Below the pieces are notes generated by a model. That model was not told where the DNA came from and searched no databases. It worked only from the letters and a program-made list of their open reading frames with translations. From an uncultured Candidatus Melainabacteria bacterium (GTDB lineage Bacteria > Cyanobacteriota > Vampirovibrionia > Gastranaerophilales > Gastranaerophilaceae), in contig CAKURN010000013.1 in assembly GCA_934675695.1 (NCBI GenBank), positions 1 through 14,235 of the forward strand: 14,235 nt of DNA, read 5' to 3'. Both the position numbers and the translations under genes were made by a program. Below, in pieces: positions 5,352-12,124 of this stretch (the first letter of the stretch is position 1; each line of letters opens with the position of its first letter).

Positions 5352-7295
5352 AATTTCGTTAACTTTTGCTACTGTTTTTGGAAAATACCAAGCCAAATAC
5401 TGTGAACGAGTGTACGAATCAGTGCCTCTTTCGCCATAATCAGCAAGAAGAACGTTTGTTTCTGCAACAAATTCTTTTAAAGCCATTGATTTTTCTTCTT
5501 CAATGTCGTTTATATCTTCTTCTTCATCATAAGACTCATAATCTTCATAATATTCGTCCATAAAATTTTCACTATCATTGTTTTCTAGATACATTCCGAG
5601 GCTGGAAGGCAAAAAGTATCCGATTACCTCTCTAAAGGCTGCCGGGTATTCTTTTGAAAATTCTTTTAATTCTTTACTATAGATATCAATCAATTCTTCA
5701 TTTTCACTGATTTTTCCAAACTCATCAGTATCAAAATCATAATCTAGAGAATGCATCACCTCATGGTAAAAAGAAGCTGAATTTATGCCAAGATTAAGCT
5801 CATCCGGAGGAACAAAAGAAGATTCTATATCATCAACAATAGCTATTTTTGTGATTGTTTTTTCCATTTCAAGTATTTTATCTAAAGGCATAGATTTTAG
5901 CATTTCAAAAAATTCTTCATTAGATTCTTCTAAAATAAAGTCCTCATCCGGTGCTTCAGTTAGCATATCTGAAATAGAAATCTCTGTTATTTTGCCATTT
6001 GGGTCTTTTATTTTGATTGTTTTATTTTCGTCATCAAAATCTCCAAAATATTCTTTTGAATTTATAGTGGTTTTTGTTTTTGTATCAGAAATTTTTTCCC
6101 AGCTTCTATTTATATTGAGCAAATTTTCGCCGTTGTTGTTTGTTATTTTATATTTGTAGAGTTTTGATATTGTTTTTCCGTTTTTGTCCGTTTTTTGGAC
6201 ATATTCTCTTTTTGTGTTTGTGTCTTTATAATTAAAATCTTCGACAAAGGTTGTAGAATTTTGGTCTTTTTTAACAGTTGCTATTTTTTTGCCTGAAATT
6301 TCTCCGTTTTTTATCATTTTAACGACATCAAAATCTTCAGGATAATCATTCAAATCAAATTCTTCTATTTCATAGACCCCGTTCAATAAGTCAGATTTAT
6401 GAGTATAGATGATTTTTCTTGGTTCATCTGTTGTTTTGTCTTTTATAATTTCAATTTGCTGTTCTACATTAGGGTCATACGCATAATCAAAAGTAGAAAT
6501 CCCGCTTGTTTGCATTTGGACAGTTCTATCTGCACTATAATTCCAGCTATAGACATTTCCATCAGGGTCTTTTTGTGTTGTTGATTTTGTTATTTCACCT
6601 GTCGGAAGAAGCGTGATTGTTTTTTGGATTTTTGTACCGCTTTTTAAATTCATGATTTTTGATGCGACAAGAGAACTATTTCCGTTGTCTTCTCTAGTGT
6701 ATGCTATTCTATATCCATCACCTACTTCGTCTAGGAAATTGTTTAGGTTTTGTTTTTCTATATGTTCATCAGCATACAATATGACAGGGTCTGTTGCACC
6801 TTTTTTATACATTTTTGAAGTAATATTGTCACTATCAAGCACCTGCTGAATGCAATCACAAAGACCATAAGACACGCAGAAGCTCGCTTGGTGAGGATTT
6901 ACGTTTTGTCTTAAAAGAGATTTGTATTGTTGCATTTGTTCATTATCGAAATTGACCGTTTCTTCAATATCAAACAAAGAAAGCGACCCAAAACTCAAAA
7001 AATCAAATATTTCCTCGTCAGCGATTTTTTGAGTAAATTCTTCTAAAAGTTCAGATTTTAATCTAGAAACAGGCAATAAATCTTTTGTTGTTATTGATTT
7101 GTTTTTAATTAAACGTTTAACTGTTTCATTATTTTTCAAAAAAGCAAGATTCTTTTCGCATTCTTCTTCATAACCACGAAAAGAAATATTCTTTTGGAAA
7201 ACATCATTTTTAAGTGCTTGTTTTAGAGGTTTTTGTATAGTGTTTTTAGCAATTTTTGAATACTTTACAGTATTTGTGATGGCATTTATTTTCAT
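5340..7295 (-). CDS. Large putative zinc metallopeptidase with clade-type N-terminal leader
   Basis: A 651-residue protein I cannot name. The first 45 residues are basic and end in NISFRGYEEE; this ISFRG-type opening recurs, as I recall, in many Gastranaerophilales proteins. Residues about 190-440 are beta-rich and low in complexity, with turns such as DPDGNVYSWNY and DPNGKITEIS, loosely like YD-type repeats. Near the C-terminus H511-EVM-H515 gives HExxH, followed by D518. A helix with VAETNVLL (E612) could supply a third zinc ligand, in the manner of the lethal-factor-like (ATLF) peptidases. An acidic stretch rich in Asp, Glu and Tyr lies at about 573-602. There is no classical signal peptide and no visible Shine-Dalgarno. 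It lies 45 bp downstream of the aminotransferase gene, so co-transcription is possible. Substrate and location are unknown. Confidence 0.75.
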   Translation of the reverse strand: MKINAITNTVKYSKIAKNTIQKPLKQALKNDVFQKNISFRGYEEECEKNLAFLKNNETVKRLIKNKSITTKDLLPVSRLKSELLEEFTQKIADEEIFDFLSFGSLSLFDIEETVNFDNEQMQQYKSLLRQNVNPHQASFCVSYGLCDCIQQVLDSDNITSKMYKKGATDPVILYADEHIEKQNLNNFLDEVGDGYRIAYTREDNGNSSLVASKIMNLKSGTKIQKTITLLPTGEITKSTTQKDPDGNVYSWNYSADRTVQMQTSGISTFDYAYDPNVEQQIEIIKDKTTDEPRKIIYTHKSDLLNGVYEIEEFDLNDYPEDFDVVKMIKNGEISGKKIATVKKDQNSTTFVEDFNYKDTNTKREYVQKTDKNGKTISKLYKYKITNNNGENLLNINRSWEKISDTKTKTTINSKEYFGDFDDENKTIKIKDPNGKITEISISDMLTEAPDEDFILEESNEEFFEMLKSMPLDKILEMEKTITKIAIVDDIESSFVPPDELNLGINSASFYHEVMHSLDYDFDTDEFGKISENEELIDIYSKELKEFSKEYPAAFREVIGYFLPSSLGMYLENNDSENFMDEYYEDYESYDEEEDINDIEEEKSMALKEFVAETNVLLADYGERGTDSYTRSQYLAWYFPKTVAKVNEILNS

Positions 7296-7340
7296 ACCAT
7301 TTTAAAAAACGTAAAAGTATTTTTTTGCTATTTTAAAAAA

Positions 7341-8576
7341 TTAATATTGAAAACCGTCTTCTTTCATTCTTCTTATTATTTCTTTTAAGTCGTCATTTTG
7401 TGCAACAACAGACAATCTTGTGTATCTTGTTGCATCTTTATCAAAAGCAGTACCCGGAACTACAACTATACCTGATTTTTCAAGCATTTGATTTGCATAT
7501 TCTACACAATCAGAGAATCTTTCCGGTATTTTTAGCCACAAATAAAACGTTGCTTTTGGCATTTTTATGTCATAACCTAAAGAAACAAGCCCATCAACAA
7601 AGCCTTGGATTTTTTCTTTGAATTTTTTGTTTTGAACATCGATGTATTTTTGACCTTCGACGCTTTCCAATAAATCTGCACTAGCATATTGAAGAACCTT
7701 GAATATACCTGTATCTACAGTAGATTTCATACGTGATAGCATAGTGATGCCTGTTGAATTTCCAACTGCATAACCAACACGCCAACCTGTCATAGCATAT
7801 GATTTTGACATTGAATAAAATTCAACGCAACAATCTATTGCCCCGGTGCATTCTAGAGCAGAATGAGGTTTAAATTCTTCTTCGTAATACATTTCAGAAT
7901 AAGCATTATCTGAAATCAAAATTATTCCGTATTTGTTACAAAAATCAACACAATGCTGCAAGTATTTTTTGTCACAAGTGCAACCTAGGGGGTTGTTTGG
8001 GTAATTTATGATAAGAGCTTTTATTTTGTTTTTGTCATAGCCTTTTTGAATTAGTTTGTTTAATTCTTCTTCCAAATTTGGCATGAAGTTGTTTTCTTCA
8101 TTCAATTCAATTCCATAGCCAAATGCTCCAGAAGAACGTATCATTTGTGAATAAGAAGCGTATCCCGGTTTTGGTACAAGAATAATATCTTGTTCTTTCG
8201 GGTTTTCTTTGTAGTTGACGATTGCTTTTATCATATTAGCAATGCCTTCTTTTGAACCTATCAAAGAAAAGACTTCTGTATTTGGGTCTAAAGATACATT
8301 AAATCTTTCTTTCATTCTGTGTGCTACAGCATTTAAAAATTTCTTTTCGCCTTTTGGTGTAGAATATGTGCCAAGAGAATCATCACTAATGTATTCTATT
8401 GTTTTTTGTTTAACAAAGTCAGGTACAGCATCAACCGGAGCTCCCATAGAAAGTGCTATCGGTTTTCTGTTTTTTTTGATTAATTCAGGAGTCAATTCGA
8501 TTTGACGTGCTTTTATTTCAAACATGATGTAGTTTTTCATTGTTTTGATTTGATTGTTAAACAGGTCTTTGTTCAT
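7341..8576 (-). CDS. PLP-dependent class I/II aminotransferase, possibly LL-diaminopimelate aminotransferase-like
   Basis: A 411-residue fold-type I aminotransferase of normal length. The PLP lysine is K258 in SMSKSYAMTGWRVGYAVG. N194 in NYPNNPLG and D223 in SDNAYSEM hold the cofactor. R266 follows the lysine, and R387 in RYTRLSV should bind the substrate carboxylate. A diaminopimelate aminotransferase role (lysine and cell-wall synthesis) would fit a cyanobacterial relative, but aspartate or alanine aminotransferases share all these residues, so the substrate is not fixed. The start is set by AAAGGA about 7 nt upstream. A good promoter (TTTACT, 17 nt, TATGAT with a TG extension) lies at 8639-8611. 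The gene is divergent from hpf, and the metallopeptidase-like gene follows on the same strand. Confidence 0.9.
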   Translation of the reverse strand: MNKDLFNNQIKTMKNYIMFEIKARQIELTPELIKKNRKPIALSMGAPVDAVPDFVKQKTIEYISDDSLGTYSTPKGEKKFLNAVAHRMKERFNVSLDPNTEVFSLIGSKEGIANMIKAIVNYKENPKEQDIILVPKPGYASYSQMIRSSGAFGYGIELNEENNFMPNLEEELNKLIQKGYDKNKIKALIINYPNNPLGCTCDKKYLQHCVDFCNKYGIILISDNAYSEMYYEEEFKPHSALECTGAIDCCVEFYSMSKSYAMTGWRVGYAVGNSTGITMLSRMKSTVDTGIFKVLQYASADLLESVEGQKYIDVQNKKFKEKIQGFVDGLVSLGYDIKMPKATFYLWLKIPERFSDCVEYANQMLEKSGIVVVPGTAFDKDATRYTRLSVVAQNDDLKEIIRRMKEDGFQY

Positions 8577-8610
8577 ACTTTTTCCTTTTGGTGATATTTT
8601 TTACTGAAAT

Positions 8611-8639
8611 ATCATATCATCATTTGATTTTTTAGTAAA
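8611..8639 (-). promoter_or_regulatory. Promoter of the aminotransferase gene
   Basis: TTTACT (8639-8634), a 17-nt spacer and TATGAT (8616-8611) with an upstream TGA give a TGN-extended -10. An 8-bp inverted repeat (8592-8599 with 8607-8614) overlaps the -10 and the predicted start of transcription and could be an operator. Confidence 0.65.
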
Positions 8640-8750
8640 TTTTTTTTAAGTTTTGTGTTAAAAATATTTTTTTGGGTATTGATATTTATATGAGAGGTAT
8701 TTTTTGTTAAATTAAGTGGAAATTGTATTTTAAATTTGTGTAATATAGTG

Positions 8751-8756
8751 TATAAT
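8751..8756 (+). promoter_or_regulatory. Probable -10 element of the hpf promoter
   Basis: A perfect TATAAT lies 46 bp before the hpf start in a very A/T-rich gap. TTTAAA at 8729-8734 is a weak -35 at 16-nt spacing. The rest of the gap 8640-8740 shows only A/T runs. Confidence 0.5.
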
Positions 8757-8802
8757 AATATATGCCAGATGCAGATTATCTGTGCTAGAAACGGAGAAAA
8801 CT

Positions 8803-9153
8803 ATGCATATTCACGTTAATGGACGTAACATCGAAATTACCGATGCAATCAAAGCATACGTTAAAGAAAAAGCAGGAAAAGTGGCTGCTCACTATGAACA
8901 AATCGACTCAATCGATGCTGTTTTATCGGTAATTAAAAATCCTTCCGTTACAGAATCTCATGTTGCAGAAATTATCTGCAAAATAGGCGGTGAAACAATC
9001 ACTGTTGAAGAAAAAGCCGAAAGTATGTATGCTTCTATTGATTTAGTTTGCGACAAATTAGACAGACAAGTTAAAAAGCTAAAAGAAAAAGGTTCATCAA
9101 AAGCAAAAACAGAATCAATCAGAACAACCACAACAACAGCGACAGTTGAATAA
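8803..9153 (+). CDS. hpf: Ribosome hibernation promoting factor, short form (HPF/YfiA family)
   Basis: A 116-residue HPF/RaiA-type protein that binds the 30S decoding region and silences ribosomes under starvation or stress. It opens with the family start MHIHVNGRNIEITDAIKAYV, continues with the helix EKAGKVAAHYEQIDSIDAVLSV and the strand with VAEIICKIGGETITVEE, and closes with the second helix ASIDLVCDKLDRQVKKLKEK. It ends in a Thr-rich tail. The start at 8803 is chosen because GGAG (8793-8796) lies 6 nt upstream; an in-frame GTG at 8782 would place that site inside the gene. Long HPF proteins carry a further C-terminal dimerisation domain. Here the stop is followed within about 20 bp by a terminator, so this is a true short form rather than a broken long one. 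Confidence 0.92.
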   Translation: MHIHVNGRNIEITDAIKAYVKEKAGKVAAHYEQIDSIDAVLSVIKNPSVTESHVAEIICKIGGETITVEEKAESMYASIDLVCDKLDRQVKKLKEKGSSKAKTESIRTTTTTATVE

Positions 9154-9174
9154 AAATAAAATAATCAAAAATCT

Positions 9175-9200
9175 AAAGCACCCGATATCGGGTGCTTTTT
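9175..9200. terminator. Intrinsic terminator shared by hpf and the atpD-atpC unit
   Basis: A perfect GC-rich inverted repeat, AAAGCACCCGAT with ATCGGGTGCTTT (9175-9198), is followed by further T residues on the plus strand and flanked by A/T on the other side. It lies 21 bp after hpf and 23 bp beyond the atpC stop, so it can end both converging transcripts. Confidence 0.93.
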
Positions 9201-9223
9201 AAGTATATTTATGAAAAATAAAA

Positions 9224-9631
9224 TTAAAAATGTTTGTCTTTTGCAGAAATTCTAGCTATAGCTTTTGCAAGTGCAATTTGAGCTCTTGTCATATCAAGAT
9301 TTTCATCTTTTGCTTTTAGTCTTGCTTGTGCCCTTTCTTTTGCTTGTTTTGCACGAGCTACATCAATATCACAATCTAATTCTGCAATATCTGTTAATAT
9401 TGTTGCTCTATTGTTAGAAAACTGCAATATACCGCCCATTATTGCGATACATTGGGTATCTTTTTCTTTTAGTGCTTTTGTTACTCCAATGTCCAGTGCA
9501 CACACGACAGGAACGTGATTTTTCAATATTCCCATTGAGCCATCTGTTGTTTTTACATACAATTCATCAATATCGTCTTCATAAACAATTTGTTGATGAG
9601 TTATGACTTTTAAATGAATATCGTTTGCCAT
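9224..9631 (-). CDS. atpC: ATP synthase epsilon subunit
   Basis: A 135-residue epsilon subunit of the F1 central stalk, which couples rotation to catalysis and can inhibit ATP hydrolysis. The N-terminal beta-sandwich begins MANDIHLKVITHQQIVYEDD. It contains the family blocks DGSMGILKNHVPVV (about 30-43) and IAIMGGILQFSNNRATILTDIAEL (about 62-85). The C-terminal helical hairpin runs from about 90 to 130 and is Ala/Lys/Arg rich. The ATG is only 5 bp after the atpD stop, and its GGAG ribosome site lies in the last codons of atpD, so translation is coupled. It is the last gene of the unit, with the terminator at 9175-9200 beyond it. Confidence 0.96.
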   Translation of the reverse strand: MANDIHLKVITHQQIVYEDDIDELYVKTTDGSMGILKNHVPVVCALDIGVTKALKEKDTQCIAIMGGILQFSNNRATILTDIAELDCDIDVARAKQAKERAQARLKAKDENLDMTRAQIALAKAIARISAKDKHF

Positions 9632-9636
9632 AAAAA

Positions 9637-11043
9637 CTATACTCCAACAGCCTCTTGAGTACGTGCTTTTTCAAGTACATCTTCTATTGTTCCAACCATA
9701 TAAAAGGCTTGTTCAGGAACGTTGTCGTGTTTTCCTTCTATGATTTCTTTGAAACCTTTTATTGAGTCTTCTAATTTTACGTATTTTCCTTTTACACCTG
9801 AGAATTGTTCAGCTACGAAGAAAGGTTGAGACAAGAATTTTTGAATTTTTCTTGCACGATTTACTGTTAATTTATCTTCTTCAGACAATTCGTCCATACC
9901 CAAAATTGCGATGATATCTTGCAAATCTTTGTATTTTTGAAGAATTTCAAGAACTTTTTTCGCAACATTATAATGTTCTTCGCCGATTATATGAGGGTCT
10001 AATGCACGAGAAGAAGATTCTAGAGGGTCAGCTGCAGGATAAATACCTAATGATGCAATGTTTCTGGATAATACAGTTGAAGCATCAAGGTGAGTAAATG
10101 TAGTTGCCGGAGCCGGATCGGTCAAGTCATCTGCAGGTACATAAACAGCTTGTACAGAAGTGATTGAACCATCTTTTGTAGAAGTAATACGTTCTTGTAA
10201 TTCGCCGACTTCTTGAGATAATGTAGGTTGATAACCAACAGCTGAAGGCATTCTGCCTAACAAAGCAGAAACTTCTGAACCTGCTTGTACAAAACGGAAA
10301 ATATTGTCAATAAACAAAAGTACGTCTTGTTTTGTTACATCTCTAAAATATTCTGCACAAGTCAATGTAGACAAACCAACTCTCATTCTTGCCCCCGGTG
10401 GTTCGTTCATTTGACCATAAATCAAAGCAACTTTATCTAAAACGCCTGATTCTTTCATTTCGTTATACAAGTCGTTTCCTTCACGTGTTCTTTCACCTAC
10501 ACCGCCAAAAACAGAAACGCCATCGTGTTCGGCTGCAATATTGTGAATCAATTCCATAATAAGAACTGTTTTTCCAACACCTGCACCGCCAAATAGACCG
10601 ATTTTTCCACCTTTTTGATATGGCATCAAAAGGTCAATTACTTTGATACCTGTTTCTAGTATTTCTATATTTGTGTTTTGTTCAGTAAGTTTTGGAGAAG
10701 GTCTATGTATCGGAAATCTGTCTTGTGCAACGACTTCTCCGGCGTTATCTACAGGTTCACCCAATACATTTAATATTCTACCTAAAATACCTTTTCCAAC
10801 AGGAACTTTGATTGGTGCTTGAGTATTTATGACTTTCATTCCACGTCTAAGACCATCTGTTGATGACATAGCAACTGAGCGAACTGTATTTTCTCCCAAA
10901 AGTTGTTGAACTTCTACTGTTGTTTTGTTTCCATCATCATTATAAATCTCAAGAGCGTCATAAATCTCAGGTAACACTCCATCATCAAATTTTACGTCAA
11001 TTACAGGTCCTATGATTTGTACGATTACACCTTCGTTTGCCAT
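9637..11043 (-). CDS. atpD: ATP synthase beta subunit
   Basis: A 468-residue catalytic subunit of F1. The Walker A loop GGAGVGKT is at 152-159, the catalytic Glu is E184 in GVGERTREG, and Walker B VLLFIDNIFRF is at 241-251 with D246. The DELSEED lever is at 384-390, so all key residues are present. The start MANEGVIVQIIGPVIDVKF is chosen because AAGAGG (11056-11051) lies 7 nt upstream; an in-frame ATG at 11124 would add 27 non-homologous residues. The gene is followed by atpC alone, with no atpA or atpG beside it. That split of beta/epsilon from the rest of the ATP synthase genes is the cyanobacterial and chloroplast arrangement. A TATAAT at 11082-11077 may give it its own promoter. Confidence 0.97.
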   Translation of the reverse strand: MANEGVIVQIIGPVIDVKFDDGVLPEIYDALEIYNDDGNKTTVEVQQLLGENTVRSVAMSSTDGLRRGMKVINTQAPIKVPVGKGILGRILNVLGEPVDNAGEVVAQDRFPIHRPSPKLTEQNTNIEILETGIKVIDLLMPYQKGGKIGLFGGAGVGKTVLIMELIHNIAAEHDGVSVFGGVGERTREGNDLYNEMKESGVLDKVALIYGQMNEPPGARMRVGLSTLTCAEYFRDVTKQDVLLFIDNIFRFVQAGSEVSALLGRMPSAVGYQPTLSQEVGELQERITSTKDGSITSVQAVYVPADDLTDPAPATTFTHLDASTVLSRNIASLGIYPAADPLESSSRALDPHIIGEEHYNVAKKVLEILQKYKDLQDIIAILGMDELSEEDKLTVNRARKIQKFLSQPFFVAEQFSGVKGKYVKLEDSIKGFKEIIEGKHDNVPEQAFYMVGTIEDVLEKARTQEAVGV

Positions 11044-11076
11044 ACTTTTACCTCTTAAATAGTTATTGTTATCTAA

Positions 11077-11082
11077 ATTATA
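11077..11082 (-). promoter_or_regulatory. Candidate -10 element for atpD
   Basis: TATAAT lies 33 nt upstream of the atpD ATG, in the 99-bp gap after the formyltransferase gene. No good -35 is present. A 6-bp hairpin, TCATCT/AGATGA (11121-11136), lies just after the upstream gene but lacks the T-run of a clear terminator, so read-through into atpD is also possible. Confidence 0.4.
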
Positions 11083-11142
11083 TCTTAGTTGATTTTTTAG
11101 AAATAAAAAGATTTTTAATTTCATCTTTTTAGATGAGAACTA

Positions 11143-12012
11143 TTATTTAAAAATTTGAAGCAAAAAATCACTTCCTTTTAAGATTATATATTCAAAAGTT
11201 TTTTCTACAACAGAGTAATTTTTTAAATTTTTACTTTTTTCATTTAATGGCAAAAGCTCGTATTTTTCGAGTTTTATGTATCTGTTGTTGATTTCGACAT
11301 AAGGAGTTGCCCAAGGATACAACGCTCTCAGATGTCTGTTTACGTCTGTTTTTGGCTGATTAAGGTTGATTATAACTTCTTTTGTTGTTATTTGATGTTC
11401 GTATGTTGCGTATTTTTCGTCTTGTTTTATTGGTTGAAGCTGGTTTTTTTCCGCTAATTCCAACAAATCCTTTACCATTTCGACTGCAAGCTTGCAGGTT
11501 TTGTTTTTCAATGTTTTTCCATTTTCATTTTCAGAAATAGTAATCGCTTCTGATAACAAAATATCGCCTTTATCGAATTTTTCGTTCATATAATGAACGC
11601 TTAGCCCTGTAACTTTTTGGTTCAAATAAATCGTCCAAAAATAAGGATTTGCACCTCGATTTTTTGGCAAAAGTGCAGGGTGGAAGTTTATACAAGGCAC
11701 GAAAGATAGTATTTCCGAGCCAAATTTTTCACCCCAAGAACCCACTATTATCATATCGGGGTTGAGTTTTTTGATTGAAGCAAGAAATTTTTTGTCGTTT
11801 ACGCTTTTTGCTTTTATTTCTTTTAGTTTTTCAGATTTTATGATTGTAAAATCTTCTGAAGGATTGAAAATATCTTTAAAAAAGAGTTCAAAATCATTGT
11901 ATCTTCTTCTATCAGAGCGAAAAACCGCCAATATCTCGTGATTTGTGGATTTTATTCCTTTAATCAGAGAAAAAAGCATTTGACCATATCCGACTAAAAC
12001 AATCTTTTTCAT
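11143..12012 (-). CDS. Formyltransferase family protein (methionyl-tRNA formyltransferase-like)
   Basis: A 289-residue protein of the formyl-THF-dependent formyltransferase fold. The catalytic triad is visible: N109 and H111 in INFHPALLPKNRGANPYFW, and D147 in FDKGDIL. A smaller C-terminal domain has LYPWATPYVEINNRYIKL (about 231-248), like the Fmt C-terminal domain. It differs from standard Fmt in its opening (MKKIVLVGYGQMLFSLI rather than the usual GTPxF block) and in being somewhat short. It may be a sugar or other small-molecule formyltransferase, or a divergent Fmt. It is the first gene before atpD on the same strand, 99 bp away. A TATAAT at 12025-12020 lies 7 nt before the ATG with no Shine-Dalgarno, suggesting a leaderless message. 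Family membership is secure; the substrate is not. Confidence 0.85.
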   Translation of the reverse strand: MKKIVLVGYGQMLFSLIKGIKSTNHEILAVFRSDRRRYNDFELFFKDIFNPSEDFTIIKSEKLKEIKAKSVNDKKFLASIKKLNPDMIIVGSWGEKFGSEILSFVPCINFHPALLPKNRGANPYFWTIYLNQKVTGLSVHYMNEKFDKGDILLSEAITISENENGKTLKNKTCKLAVEMVKDLLELAEKNQLQPIKQDEKYATYEHQITTKEVIINLNQPKTDVNRHLRALYPWATPYVEINNRYIKLEKYELLPLNEKSKNLKNYSVVEKTFEYIILKGSDFLLQIFK

Positions 12013-12019
12013 TTTTAAA

Positions 12020-12025
12020 ATTATA
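12020..12025 (-). promoter_or_regulatory. -10 element placing transcription start at the formyltransferase ATG
   Basis: A perfect TATAAT lies 7 nt before the start codon at 12012. The -35 region is poor. No purine-rich ribosome site fits between it and the ATG. Confidence 0.45.
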
Positions 12026-12086
12026 TATTAAAAAAATAGAACGAGGAAGAAATTTTTTTGGCTATTAAAAACTTCTTTTCTTGTTG

Positions 12087-12102
12087 TATAATATGTACAT
12101 AT
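12087..12102 (+). promoter_or_regulatory. -10 element and overlapping palindrome before the TPR gene
   Basis: TATAAT (12087-12092) runs into the perfect 12-bp palindrome ATATGTACATAT (12091-12102), which covers the expected transcription start. GGGAG (12113-12117) lies 7 nt before the TTG. The -35 is weak. The palindrome may be an operator. Confidence 0.55.
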
Positions 12103-12124
12103 TTTTAAAAAAGGGAGAAAGTTT

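Noticed and set aside
5785..6849. Plus-strand open frames opposite the metallopeptidase gene
   Set aside because: They are low-complexity, Ser/Phe/Ile-rich antisense readings of an intact 651-codon gene, without ribosome sites.
8782..8802. Upstream GTG start for hpf
   Set aside because: It would put the GGAG ribosome site inside the gene and add seven residues foreign to the family; the ATG at 8803 gives the canonical N-terminus.
11044..11124. Upstream ATG start for atpD
   Set aside because: The extra 27 residues are A/T-driven and unlike any beta subunit, and the clear AAGAGG site marks the ATG at 11043.
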